DNA from: an uncultured Pirellulaceae bacterium
GTDB taxonomy: Bacteria > Planctomycetota > Planctomycetia > Pirellulales > Pirellulaceae
NCBI GenBank assembly: GCA_938010615.1
Contig: CALLUY010000076.1
Location: 1 to 37,825, forward strand
Length of the DNA stretch: 37,825 nt
Reading direction: 5' to 3'
Shown here: positions 1-6,883 of the stretch, one piece after another
Numbering within the stretch: position 1 is the first letter of the stretch
How the letters are laid out: the number at the start of each line of letters is the position of its first letter
The notes under the pieces: generated by a model
Databases searched by the model: none
What the model was told of the DNA's origin: nothing
Seen by the model: the letters and a program-made list of their open reading frames with translations, nothing else
Program-made: the position numbers and the translations under genes

Positions 1-1350
1 GACAACATCGGCTGAAACGCGTTCTGACTCGGCGACCGCCAAACCGCAGGTTGGCATCGCAGGACAAGCCATCGAATATCGCTTGGCATTGGAAAGCGTA
101 TCGACCGTCGGCACGTCGAACTCCTTGAGGATCGCTTCGAGGTCTGCGATCTGCGATTCCTTCAGATTGCTGAAAATTATGCTCTGCTGAGCAGTGAATA
201 CGGCATCGCAGCCGATCTCTTGCATGATTTTGCGGAATGCACTGCGGCACTTCGTTTTGTCGTTGTCGATGATTCGACCATTCTCAACGAACACACCGTA
301 GAACCATTTTTCGTCGCCCTGCTTGTGCGGACCCAACCAATCTTCGATGCCAACGTTGGGAAGTTCCCGCGAAGGTTGAATATCAAAATCAGCACGTTTC
401 GCAAACTCTTCACGGAACCACTCGACACCTTTTTCATTGATCAGGTACTTGAGTCGCGCCTGTTTGCGATCGTTGCGGTTTCCGAAGTCACGATAGATTG
501 AGCACACGATGCGAACTGCTTCGACACCGTTCTCAACGGCGACAAAGCCGATCTCGTCTGCGATCTGTGCGAACGTATTTGGACGTCCATGGCTCATGCC
601 AAGACCACCACCCGCGACGACGTTGTAGCCAGCCAGCTTTCCGTTTTCAGCAAATCCAATCAGGCCCGCATCGTAGGAATAAACATCGATCTGGTTTTCA
701 CCCGCGAGCGTGACTCCGACTTTGTATTTTCGCGGCAAGTAAGTCTCGCCGTAGAAAGGCTCCGTTTCGCCGGGGACATCCTGCTTCTTCCCGTCGATCC
801 ACAGCTCGTAGTAGGCTTTGGTTGCTGGACGCAAGTCGACAGCGATCTCGTCAGTCGTTTTCCGAATCTGAGTGTAAACTTCGTCCGTGAACGGAGCAGC
901 AGAAGCCATCACGTTGCGGCAGACGTCGCCGCAAGCCGCCAATGTCGTCATCAGGGATTCGTTGATCCGTCGCATCGTTTCCCGAAGCTCAGTCTTGATG
1001 ACGCCGTGAAACTGAACGGCCTGCCGCGTCGTGATTCGAATCGAACCGTTGGCGAACTCATCGGCCATTTTATCAAGGTCGAGATACTGCGAATTGGAGA
1101 CCACACCGCCGGGCAGCGCGATACGGATCATGAAGCTGAACGCTTTGCCGAGTCCTTCCTTGCGTCGATCGGCTCGCAAATCGCGATCGTCCTGTTGATA
1201 CGTTCCGTGAAACTTCAACAGCTGCAAATCGTCGTGCTCAAAAGCATCCTGACCCGTATCGTTGAGTACTTCATCGATCGTTCCGCGCAGAAGATTTCCG
1301 GCGGTTTTTGCTTTTTCAACTTTGGAAGGAGCGTTTTTGTCCTTGGCCAT
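1..1350 (-). CDS. cysI: Assimilatory sulfite reductase hemoprotein, N-terminal part (runs off window)
   Basis: Nitrite/sulfite reductase hemoprotein that reduces sulfite to sulfide by six electrons in the cytoplasm. The 450 codons in the window contain the ferredoxin-like sulfite-reductase motifs: SIRITTRQAVQFHG near residues 103-116 (siroheme-site arginines), ACGDVCRNV near 139-147, and the second-repeat start MACPAMPTCGLAVAES near the edge. The four-cysteine 4Fe-4S/siroheme motif of the family lies beyond base 1, so it cannot be checked. The ATG at 1350 follows the cysH stop by 18 bp, which indicates one transcript. Whether it is CysI (NADPH via CysJ) or a ferredoxin-linked Sir cannot be decided, because no reductase partner lies in the window. 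The family call is firm; the electron donor is open. Confidence 0.95.
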   Translation of the reverse strand, partial: MAKDKNAPSKVEKAKTAGNLLRGTIDEVLNDTGQDAFEHDDLQLLKFHGTYQQDDRDLRADRRKEGLGKAFSFMIRIALPGGVVSNSQYLDLDKMADEFANGSIRITTRQAVQFHGVIKTELRETMRRINESLMTTLAACGDVCRNVMASAAPFTDEVYTQIRKTTDEIAVDLRPATKAYYELWIDGKKQDVPGETEPFYGETYLPRKYKVGVTLAGENQIDVYSYDAGLIGFAENGKLAGYNVVAGGGLGMSHGRPNTFAQIADEIGFVAVENGVEAVRIVCSIYRDFGNRNDRKQARLKYLINEKGVEWFREEFAKRADFDIQPSRELPNVGIEDWLGPHKQGDEKWFYGVFVENGRIIDNDKTKCRSAFRKIMQEIGCDAVFTAQQSIIFSNLKESQIADLEAILKEFDVPTVDTLSNAKRYSMACPAMPTCGLAVAESERVSADVV

Positions 1351-1368
1351 ATTCGTAACCTGAAAAAT

Positions 1369-2250
1369 CTAAATGGAGAAATGCAAACCGCATTCGTCTT
1401 TGTCTTTGCCTTCCCAGCGACCGCCGCGAGCATCCGAATCCGGCGTGGATCCGGGAACAGCACGTGTACAATGAAAGCAACTGACGCTTGGAAAGTTTTG
1501 CAAATGGAGCTGATTGAATGGTACTTCGTTTCGCTGCACGTACTGCCAGACTTGCGGACGAGTCCACGAGACCAACGGACAGAACTTGAGCAGCTGATAT
1601 CGCCAATCCCAAGCAAGGATCGGCGTTTGGGCTCGCGCCTCGGTTTGGTTGCGCCGCAATCCCGTGATCCAAATATCGAAGCCACCAATGTTCTTTTTCA
1701 TTGGAACGACTTTGCGAATGTTGCAGCAAAGGTTCGGATTATTTTTCCAAAGCTCGTTGCCGTACGTTTCCTTTTGTTGTTCAACGCTGACTTCGGTTGC
1801 CCAACGGATAAATTCAATGTTCGTGTACTTTGCTTCCAGCTTGTCACGCAACTGAAGCGTTTCGGGAAAGAAGAACCCTGTATCGATCCACGCGACCTGA
1901 AGTTTCGGGAGATCGTTTTGCTCGATCGCTTTGGAGAACATGTCGATCATGGCACATCCTTCCATCCCGAAGGAAGTCGTGATGATCTTCTTTTGTTCTG
2001 CGAATCGCTTGAGCCCCCAAGCGGCGAGCTCCATCGGTGAACTCTCTTCGGAAATCAGCGACATCGACGACTCATCTTGTTGAAAGGCGAGTTCGCTGGT
2101 GGGCTGGTTCTCTGAAGAAGCCAATCTTCCATCGGGCAGAGCCGTCGCAGGAATGACGGGCAGATCGGTAGATTGCGATGGCGAGACGCTAGCGGAATCG
2201 CCTCCGCCAGCGCCTTCAGGCTCCGGAAAATTGTCTTGCGTTGAGTTCAT
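1369..2250 (-). CDS. cysH: Phosphoadenylyl/adenylyl-sulfate reductase
   Basis: Reduces activated sulfate (APS or PAPS) to sulfite, the step before the adjacent sulfite reductase. Visible features, numbered from the ATG at 2250 (293 aa): pyrophosphate-binding loop TTSFGMEG (about 92-99), DTGFFFPET (about 123-131), a Cys pair NLCCNIRK (175-176), a second pair SCFHCTR (258, 261) and the C-terminal catalytic ECGLH (Cys287). The two extra Cys pairs are those that bind a 4Fe-4S cluster in plant/bacterial APS reductases, so APS is the likelier substrate. A TTG seven codons upstream (2271) would extend the protein; neither start has a clear Shine-Dalgarno. About 65 residues of acidic, low-complexity sequence precede the domain, which is longer than usual. 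First gene of a cysH-cysI operon. Confidence 0.94.
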   Translation of the reverse strand: MNSTQDNFPEPEGAGGGDSASVSPSQSTDLPVIPATALPDGRLASSENQPTSELAFQQDESSMSLISEESSPMELAAWGLKRFAEQKKIITTSFGMEGCAMIDMFSKAIEQNDLPKLQVAWIDTGFFFPETLQLRDKLEAKYTNIEFIRWATEVSVEQQKETYGNELWKNNPNLCCNIRKVVPMKKNIGGFDIWITGLRRNQTEARAQTPILAWDWRYQLLKFCPLVSWTRPQVWQYVQRNEVPFNQLHLQNFPSVSCFHCTRAVPGSTPDSDARGGRWEGKDKDECGLHFSI

Positions 2251-2888
2251 AAACACGTTTGGCTGGTTCAATGGTCCGCTTGAGCCAATTGTAATTTGGG
2301 GGGATGCTCAATTTTCGTCAAGCGCAATGTTGTTTTGCGAAAGTTGTTCAAAGCTACGATTGATCAATGCACAGGTTCTTTAAAGGATGAATCAAACACA
2401 CGCTTGGACATCTAAGGCACCCTATCGTCCGCAAAAATTTAGGGTTAGCCATGTTATGCGCTTGGAAAAAACTCTCAATTTGAGAGAGCCGTCACGAATT
2501 CAGGCGCGTTTTGGTGAAAAGGTAGGAACATCACCTAGAAACGCCAGTGTCTTTCAATGGCACAGCAATTGCTTTGCTGGATTGACATTATCAGAGTTCG
2601 CAATCGTAAATTATTTGCTCGTTATCGACTTCACCAAGCAGTATTCACTCCGTTTGACATCTTAAGCTTCTGTTTGTTCGGCTTCTTCTTTTTGTGGAAG
2701 CCGATTGATGCTCGCAGCGAGCGTTGCGTAGCGTACTTGATTTTGCCAGTAGCCCACATGCCTCAACAGGCATCGCTCCTCTCCCCACGAGATTCGAGTG
2801 CGACTTGGGTTACTGGTTTTTTTGTGCGCGTGTTGAATTGAGACGATTCGGTTACACTGTCTCGTTTTGAACCGAACTCTTCGCCTGC
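2251..2888. other. Intergenic region between divergent cysH and antiporter genes
   Basis: No gene is supported here; the short open frames lack recognisable sequence or a credible ribosome site. The stretch is more AT-rich than its neighbours. It holds a perfect 15-bp odd palindrome, CTCTCAATTTGAGAG, at 2472-2486 (arms CTCTCAA/TTGAGAG). Promoters for both divergent genes should lie here, but no convincing -35/-10 pair was found. Confidence 0.5.
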
Positions 2889-3881
2889 ATGGAAATCGCT
2901 CTCAATATTAGCTGGGTCATCCTTGGATTGGTTGGGCTCTACTACGGCGCCGAATGGCTTGTCCGCGGAGCTGCTGGAACTGCCTTGATGGCTGGCATAT
3001 CCGCGCTGGTGGTCGGACTGACGATCGTTGCTTTCGGCACCAGCATGCCTGAATTGCTTGTAAGTGTCCAAGCTAACCTGAATGGCGATGGTGACTTCGC
3101 ATTGGGAAATGTCATCGGGTCGAATATCTGCAACCTCGGCTTGGTGCTGGGCGTCGCTGCGGTGATGACTCCAATCGTTGTTCACACTCAGTTTATAAAG
3201 CGTGAGTTGCCATTTCTTGTTGTGGTTTCTCTGGTGTTTGTCGTCATGCTTGTGGTTGACCAACGAATTGATCGAATCGAAGGACTGATTTTCACGATCG
3301 GCATCGTGATCTACACCCTGGCTTGCATTGTGATTGCACGTCGCAATCCGGAAGATCCCATCGCCGCCATTGAAGACGAACTCGAATCTGAGTTATCCGA
3401 GGACGCAACGGACAATTCCTCAATTCGACTTTTGAAAAACGCGTTGTTAATCGTTGTTGGCTTAGTCGTGCTTGGGCTTGGTGCCAATCGACTGATCGCT
3501 GGGGGAAAATTCCTTGCAATGACTTTTGGGGTATCCGACGCTGTCATTTCACTGACTTTAGTCGCCTTTGGAACGAGTCTTCCAGAATTGGCAACCACAA
3601 TCGTTGCGTGCTTAAAGAACGAATCTGATTTGGCAGCCGGCAATGCAATCGGTTCCTGCCTGTTCAATCTTCTTTGTGTGGCGGGCGTCACTGCTTTGAT
3701 CAAACCGATCGATTCAGTTTCGATTGAGATCATGGACCTCGTTGTGATGGTCGGGTTCTCCGTCGCAACATTCCTGTTAATGCGAAACGGCCGGGCACTT
3801 GGACGGCGAAGCGGATACTTTTTGCTAGTCGGCTACCTGGCTTATATCGTCGTCCTGATCGTCCGGGAATTTTCAAAATGA
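2889..3881 (+). CDS. Calcium/sodium antiporter, CaCA family (YrbG-like)
   Basis: Inner-membrane cation antiporter of the CaCA superfamily. The protein (330 aa, the usual length for bacterial YrbG-type exchangers) has the two inverted alpha-repeats that form the ion site: GTSMPELLVS...GNVIGSNICN in the first half (about 53-78) and GTSLPELATT...GNAIGSCLFN in the second (about 231-256). About ten hydrophobic segments are visible. An acidic cytoplasmic loop (EDPIAAIEDELESELSED, about 158-175) separates the halves, the position where regulatory loops sit in eukaryotic exchangers. The last codons overlap the start of the P-II gene by 4 bp (ATGA), so the two are translationally coupled. Ion specificity is inferred from the family; Ca2+ against Na+ or H+ is likely. 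Confidence 0.9.
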   Translation: MEIALNISWVILGLVGLYYGAEWLVRGAAGTALMAGISALVVGLTIVAFGTSMPELLVSVQANLNGDGDFALGNVIGSNICNLGLVLGVAAVMTPIVVHTQFIKRELPFLVVVSLVFVVMLVVDQRIDRIEGLIFTIGIVIYTLACIVIARRNPEDPIAAIEDELESELSEDATDNSSIRLLKNALLIVVGLVVLGLGANRLIAGGKFLAMTFGVSDAVISLTLVAFGTSLPELATTIVACLKNESDLAAGNAIGSCLFNLLCVAGVTALIKPIDSVSIEIMDLVVMVGFSVATFLLMRNGRALGRRSGYFLLVGYLAYIVVLIVREFSK

Positions 3882-4225
3882 AACTGATTATCGCCATCGT
3901 TCAGCCTCACAAACTCGACGAAATCAAACGACAGCTAAACCAGATCGAAGTCACAAGATTAACGATCATGGACTGCCAGGGGTTTGGTCGCCAACAGGGA
4001 AAGACGGACGTTCTTGGTGCGGATGAAGTTGAAATGAATTTGCGTCGAAAAGTTCAACTTCAAATCGCGGTCAATGAAGAGTTTGTCGAACCAACCATCG
4101 AAGCGATTGTCGCTGGAGCAAAATCAGGTGCCGACGGGACCATTGGCGACGGGAAGATCTTTGTGGTTCCGCTGGACGATTGCATTAGAGTACGGACTGG
4201 CGAACGTGGTCCCGATGCGGTTTAG
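3878..4225 (+). CDS. P-II family signal-transduction protein, T-loop and B-loop variant
   Basis: A trimeric P-II fold protein of 115 residues. Typical family sequence includes GFGRQQGKTD at the base of the T-loop, IGDGKIFVVPL in the B-loop and C-loop IRVRTGERG, so ATP/ADP binding is expected. Against E. coli GlnB, the T-loop reads TDVLGADEVEMNLRRKV where GlnB has TELYRGAEYMVDFLPKV: Tyr46 and the uridylylation Tyr51 are replaced by Leu and Val. Three residues (ADG) are also inserted ahead of the B-loop IGDGK. This is therefore not a canonical GlnB/GlnK. The start overlaps the antiporter stop (ATGA), and no amtB, glnA or glnD lies nearby. The likely partner is the antiporter; that is inference from gene order. 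Confidence 0.9.
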   Translation: MKLIIAIVQPHKLDEIKRQLNQIEVTRLTIMDCQGFGRQQGKTDVLGADEVEMNLRRKVQLQIAVNEEFVEPTIEAIVAGAKSGADGTIGDGKIFVVPLDDCIRVRTGERGPDAV

Positions 4226-4262
4226 AAATTCGCGGTAGCCGTCAACAGTACGCGGCACGGGT

Positions 4263-4364
4263 TCAAGAAATTGGATTCGGCGGCCTTCCGTGTCGATTGC
4301 CCAACCACGAAAAAACGAGGACGATCGCAAAACCGGCGATCACGGAAAATTCCGTTTCCAGCAT
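4263..4364 (-). CDS. Possible small membrane peptide, 33 aa
   Basis: A short frame reads MLETEFSVIAGFAIVLVFSW followed by LGNRHGRPPNPIS and stop TGA. The ATG at 4364 has a strong Shine-Dalgarno (AAAGGAG, six bases upstream). Residues about 8-21 form one hydrophobic segment, followed by a basic, Pro-rich tail, as in single-pass small membrane proteins. It lies downstream of the kinase on the same strand and converges on the P-II gene. No homologue is recognised. The ribosome site and amphipathic layout are the only evidence; it could be chance. Confidence 0.4.
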   Translation of the reverse strand: MLETEFSVIAGFAIVLVFSWLGNRHGRPPNPIS

Positions 4365-4474
4365 GTGTGACTCCTTTCAAGATGCATACTGCTTTCAATA
4401 GCAGCACCTATACGGAGTCCAGCCTAGAAGGTTCGCGGAGCAGCGCCAGCATTTAGGAAAATGTGCCGGATTGC

Positions 4475-4528
4475 ACTGAATCTGCAATGCCTACTGAATT
4501 TGCAATGCCTACTGAATCTGCAATGCTT
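4475..4528. repeat. Three tandem 18-bp repeats at the kinase 3' end
   Basis: Three head-to-tail copies of ACTGAATCTGCAATGCCT (4475-4492, 4493-4510, 4511-4528). The second and third copies carry one change each, and a degraded fourth follows in 4529-4546. The last full copy overlaps the kinase stop codon (4527-4529). 18 bp is a multiple of three, so a copy-number change need not shift a frame. Probably slippage-generated. Confidence 0.85.
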
Positions 4529-6035
4529 ATTTCTGAACTTGCAATTTCAGGAGCTTGCGAAGTGCTCGTTGCACGTATTTGAATTTCAACGGCATCGACA
4601 GGACTTCGTTTTGCGGGTCTTTCACCCATTGCGGTTGCACGTGCTGCTTGAGCTTCTCTGTGACGACAAGAATTGCCGGTGTACGGGCAATACGATCAGA
4701 AGTCACAAATTCCTGAAATGCCATAACGCCTTGGCCACCAAGTCCACCGCATCCAAAGATCACGCAATCGGCTGGTAATCCTTCTGCAGGATCGCGGTCA
4801 CGAAATCGCTCCAGACCACGTTGCGGGTCGGCCGTGATCAAAACGCGGTAGCCGATCTTCTTTAGCTTTTCACGAAGGCTATTTTGCACCTGTTGGTTCG
4901 AATCGATCACCATCACAGTTTTGTCTTTGCCTTCTTCACGAGCGGCCATCATTTTTGCAAACTCATCCGCTTGCTGCCTGCTCATGTTTTCGTCGATTTG
5001 CTCAGCATCACCGCGTTCAACCGCAGCCATCACCTGTTCGATTTCAGCAAGAGCCAATTTCGGTGTCTGAATTCGATTTTCCGGCTTGAGATCCATCATC
5101 CGAGACACCAGTAGCACGACTCGTTGCGGCAAGTCCGGTACGTGGTTGGTAATTGGAGCTACGTCCTTGAAGCGATCCGCGGAAAGTCGCTTCATCCGTT
5201 CCCGAGTTTCGACCAATGGTGGAACGCCGGTGAGCATGTGATAAAGCATGCAGCCCAGAAAAAAGATGTCGGAACGTTTATCGTCGCGCTTAACCCCAGT
5301 CGTTCGCTCAAGTCCGGCGTAGTCAATACTTCGTGGACCACCCGTTAGTTCACCCGAGTCGCCGGCTTCGGTCGCCAATCCAAAGTCAACCAGCTTCGCT
5401 TGACCGCGGCTAGAAAGCAGAACATTCGACAACTTCATATCGCGATGGTTAATTTTTTCTTCAGCGGCATACGCTAGCCCGGCTGCGATATCTCGCACGA
5501 TACCGAGGGTTCTAGGAACAGAGAGCTTCTTGTGAGCTTTTACATAGTCGCGAAGGTTCTGACCTTCGACGAAATCCATCACCATGTAAATTCGCCCCAT
5601 GTCTTCGTCGACTTCGCTAATGGGTACGATGTTCGGATGGCGCAACTTCATCACCATCCGGCCTTCACGCAAAAAGTGCTCCCGCATCTCATCGTTGGAG
5701 CTGTGCCTTGACCGAAGTACTTTGATCGCTTTGATGTCACCTGTCTTGGTGTGGTAGGCACGATAGACGCGAGCGAATGTACCGACGCCAATCAGATAGA
5801 GAATCTTCCAGTTGCCGTAGAAGTATCCCTTACGTTGACCTTCGACAAGTCGCGTCACCTGCCAATTAGTTAGGTGTTCACCGCGCTGCAACAAACTGAT
5901 GAACAGCTTGGTGTCGGCTTGGCCACGACCGCCAGCCTTAGCCAATATCGACTCAATCTCTCGAGTCTCCATTAAGCGAGCGTCGTGAATTCGTTGTGCC
6001 AACTTGTCGGCGTCAAGATTTGGAGGCAATTCCAT
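4527..6035 (-). CDS. Ser/Thr protein kinase with C-terminal degenerate receiver domain
   Basis: Hanks-type kinase of about 502 aa. An N-terminal helical region with LTNWQVTRLVEGQRKGYFYG precedes the kinase, as in many planctomycete kinases. The kinase domain (about 80-350) has glycine loop GVGTFARVY, lysine AIKVLR, catalytic loop HRDMKLSN, DFGLA and SDIFFLGCMLYHMLTG, so it should be active. From about residue 375 the chain has a response-regulator fold (TVMVIDSNQQVQNSLREKL, ADCVIFGCGG), but the phosphoacceptor Asp position reads Gly: a pseudo-receiver. There is no transmembrane segment, so it is probably cytoplasmic. The ATG at 6035 is chosen; an in-frame TTG at 6092 adds 19 residues, and neither has a clear ribosome site. 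The substrate is unknown. Confidence 0.92.
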   Translation of the reverse strand: MELPPNLDADKLAQRIHDARLMETREIESILAKAGGRGQADTKLFISLLQRGEHLTNWQVTRLVEGQRKGYFYGNWKILYLIGVGTFARVYRAYHTKTGDIKAIKVLRSRHSSNDEMREHFLREGRMVMKLRHPNIVPISEVDEDMGRIYMVMDFVEGQNLRDYVKAHKKLSVPRTLGIVRDIAAGLAYAAEEKINHRDMKLSNVLLSSRGQAKLVDFGLATEAGDSGELTGGPRSIDYAGLERTTGVKRDDKRSDIFFLGCMLYHMLTGVPPLVETRERMKRLSADRFKDVAPITNHVPDLPQRVVLLVSRMMDLKPENRIQTPKLALAEIEQVMAAVERGDAEQIDENMSRQQADEFAKMMAAREEGKDKTVMVIDSNQQVQNSLREKLKKIGYRVLITADPQRGLERFRDRDPAEGLPADCVIFGCGGLGGQGVMAFQEFVTSDRIARTPAILVVTEKLKQHVQPQWVKDPQNEVLSMPLKFKYVQRALRKLLKLQVQK

Positions 6036-6235
6036 TGAATCAGCTGGCGGGAAGTTGCAAGGTGTTAATAGACCGTCAAAGATATTGTCCAAATACCGTG
6101 GCCATCATTGGGAGTCTCGATTTTATTCGATGGATCCAAGATTAACAACGATTTCGCGGCTTTATCCGCATAACCCATGCAATCTCGTGCAGACAGGCCG
6201 GTCAAAGAGGCCTCCGCACGCCAGACTCACACCGT

Positions 6236-6526
6236 TTAGTATTCGCTGCCACCTTCTTCGGCAGATTTCTTGTATTCATCTCGCTCACGACGAGTCGCTT
6301 CGAGATCAAACATCATGTACTTCATATCCATCCGAAGTTGACTCAAAGCTTCCTGAATCAGGTTCAGAATTCTGCGGCGGCGACGAGTGTATTCGACGAC
6401 GCGGTTGAGTGGTTTTTCCAAGCCTGTGCGATAACGAGCTGGAAGGCTCTCGACGGCTGAGATGAGATCGTTGAGGTCGATTGGAAGTTGATCTGCTTCT
6501 GCTGATTTCATTGGGTTGGCGTTCAT
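6236..6526 (-). CDS. Small conserved-looking coiled-coil protein
   Basis: Hypothetical 96-residue protein. The chosen ATG at 6526 has AGGAAA seven bases upstream; an upstream start at 6574 lacks one. The C-terminal half is highly charged and helical (YTRRRRRILNLIQEALSQL, then MKYMMFDLEATRRERDEYKK), giving a likely coiled coil. The N-terminal half is short, acidic and helical. There is no signal peptide or enzyme motif. It lies 200 bp upstream of the kinase on the same strand and may be co-transcribed with it. The composition would suit a dimeric scaffold or nucleoid-type protein, but no function can be assigned. Confidence 0.75.
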   Translation of the reverse strand: MNANPMKSAEADQLPIDLNDLISAVESLPARYRTGLEKPLNRVVEYTRRRRRILNLIQEALSQLRMDMKYMMFDLEATRRERDEYKKSAEEGGSEY

Positions 6527-6883
6527 GGTGTTTCCTAGTCTATTGAATTTCAGTTGTAAGTCGGTAACGCACACTGAATGCCAATCCTGTCGCTACAGAG
6601 GAACATTCTCGTTCGCACGGTAATTTGCGACATTTCACAGTCCTTTTGAAATCCATGTTGCGAATTGGCAACGTTGCCAAAACGAAACGATGTCCATCCA
6701 GAACACCACGCGTTTACGAAACGCATCGCAAATCAAACATTCATGCTATCAAACGACAGCTGATTCTGGGCATTTTTTCGCTGAAGATAGAGAGGCGGGA
6801 CATTGATCTGGTGGAAAAACCGGCATTTTGATAACAGACAAGGCGGATCTCTCTAGAAGCCTCTGTGCACTGCGCCATCACAT
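6527..6883. other. Divergent intergenic region with palindromes
   Basis: 357 bp between the divergent coiled-coil and secreted-protein genes. No gene is supported. It contains the 16-bp palindrome at 6665-6680 and a second inverted repeat, GCGTTT-N3-AAACGC, at 6710-6724. Both lie where regulation of the divergent genes would be expected. Confidence 0.5.
6665..6680. promoter_or_regulatory. Perfect 16-bp palindrome, candidate operator
   Basis: TTGGCAACGTTGCCAA is a perfect dyad with a central CG, the geometry of LacI/GalR-type operators. It lies about 140 bp upstream of the minus-strand gene start and 204 bp upstream of the secreted-protein start. No regulator gene is adjacent, so the assignment as a binding site is inference. 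Confidence 0.35.

Noticed and set aside
589-2040. Plus-strand frame of 483 codons across cysI-cysH
   Set aside because: Its sequence has no recognisable fold, and both minus-strand genes on the opposite strand have clear motifs. It is an antisense shadow.
2387-2665. 92-codon plus-strand frame in the cysH-antiporter gap
   Set aside because: The ribosome site touches the ATG with no spacer, no homologue is recognised, and composition is atypical.
2833-2858. TTGAAT and TACACT upstream of the antiporter as a promoter
   Set aside because: The spacer is only 14 bp, too short for a sigma70 promoter.
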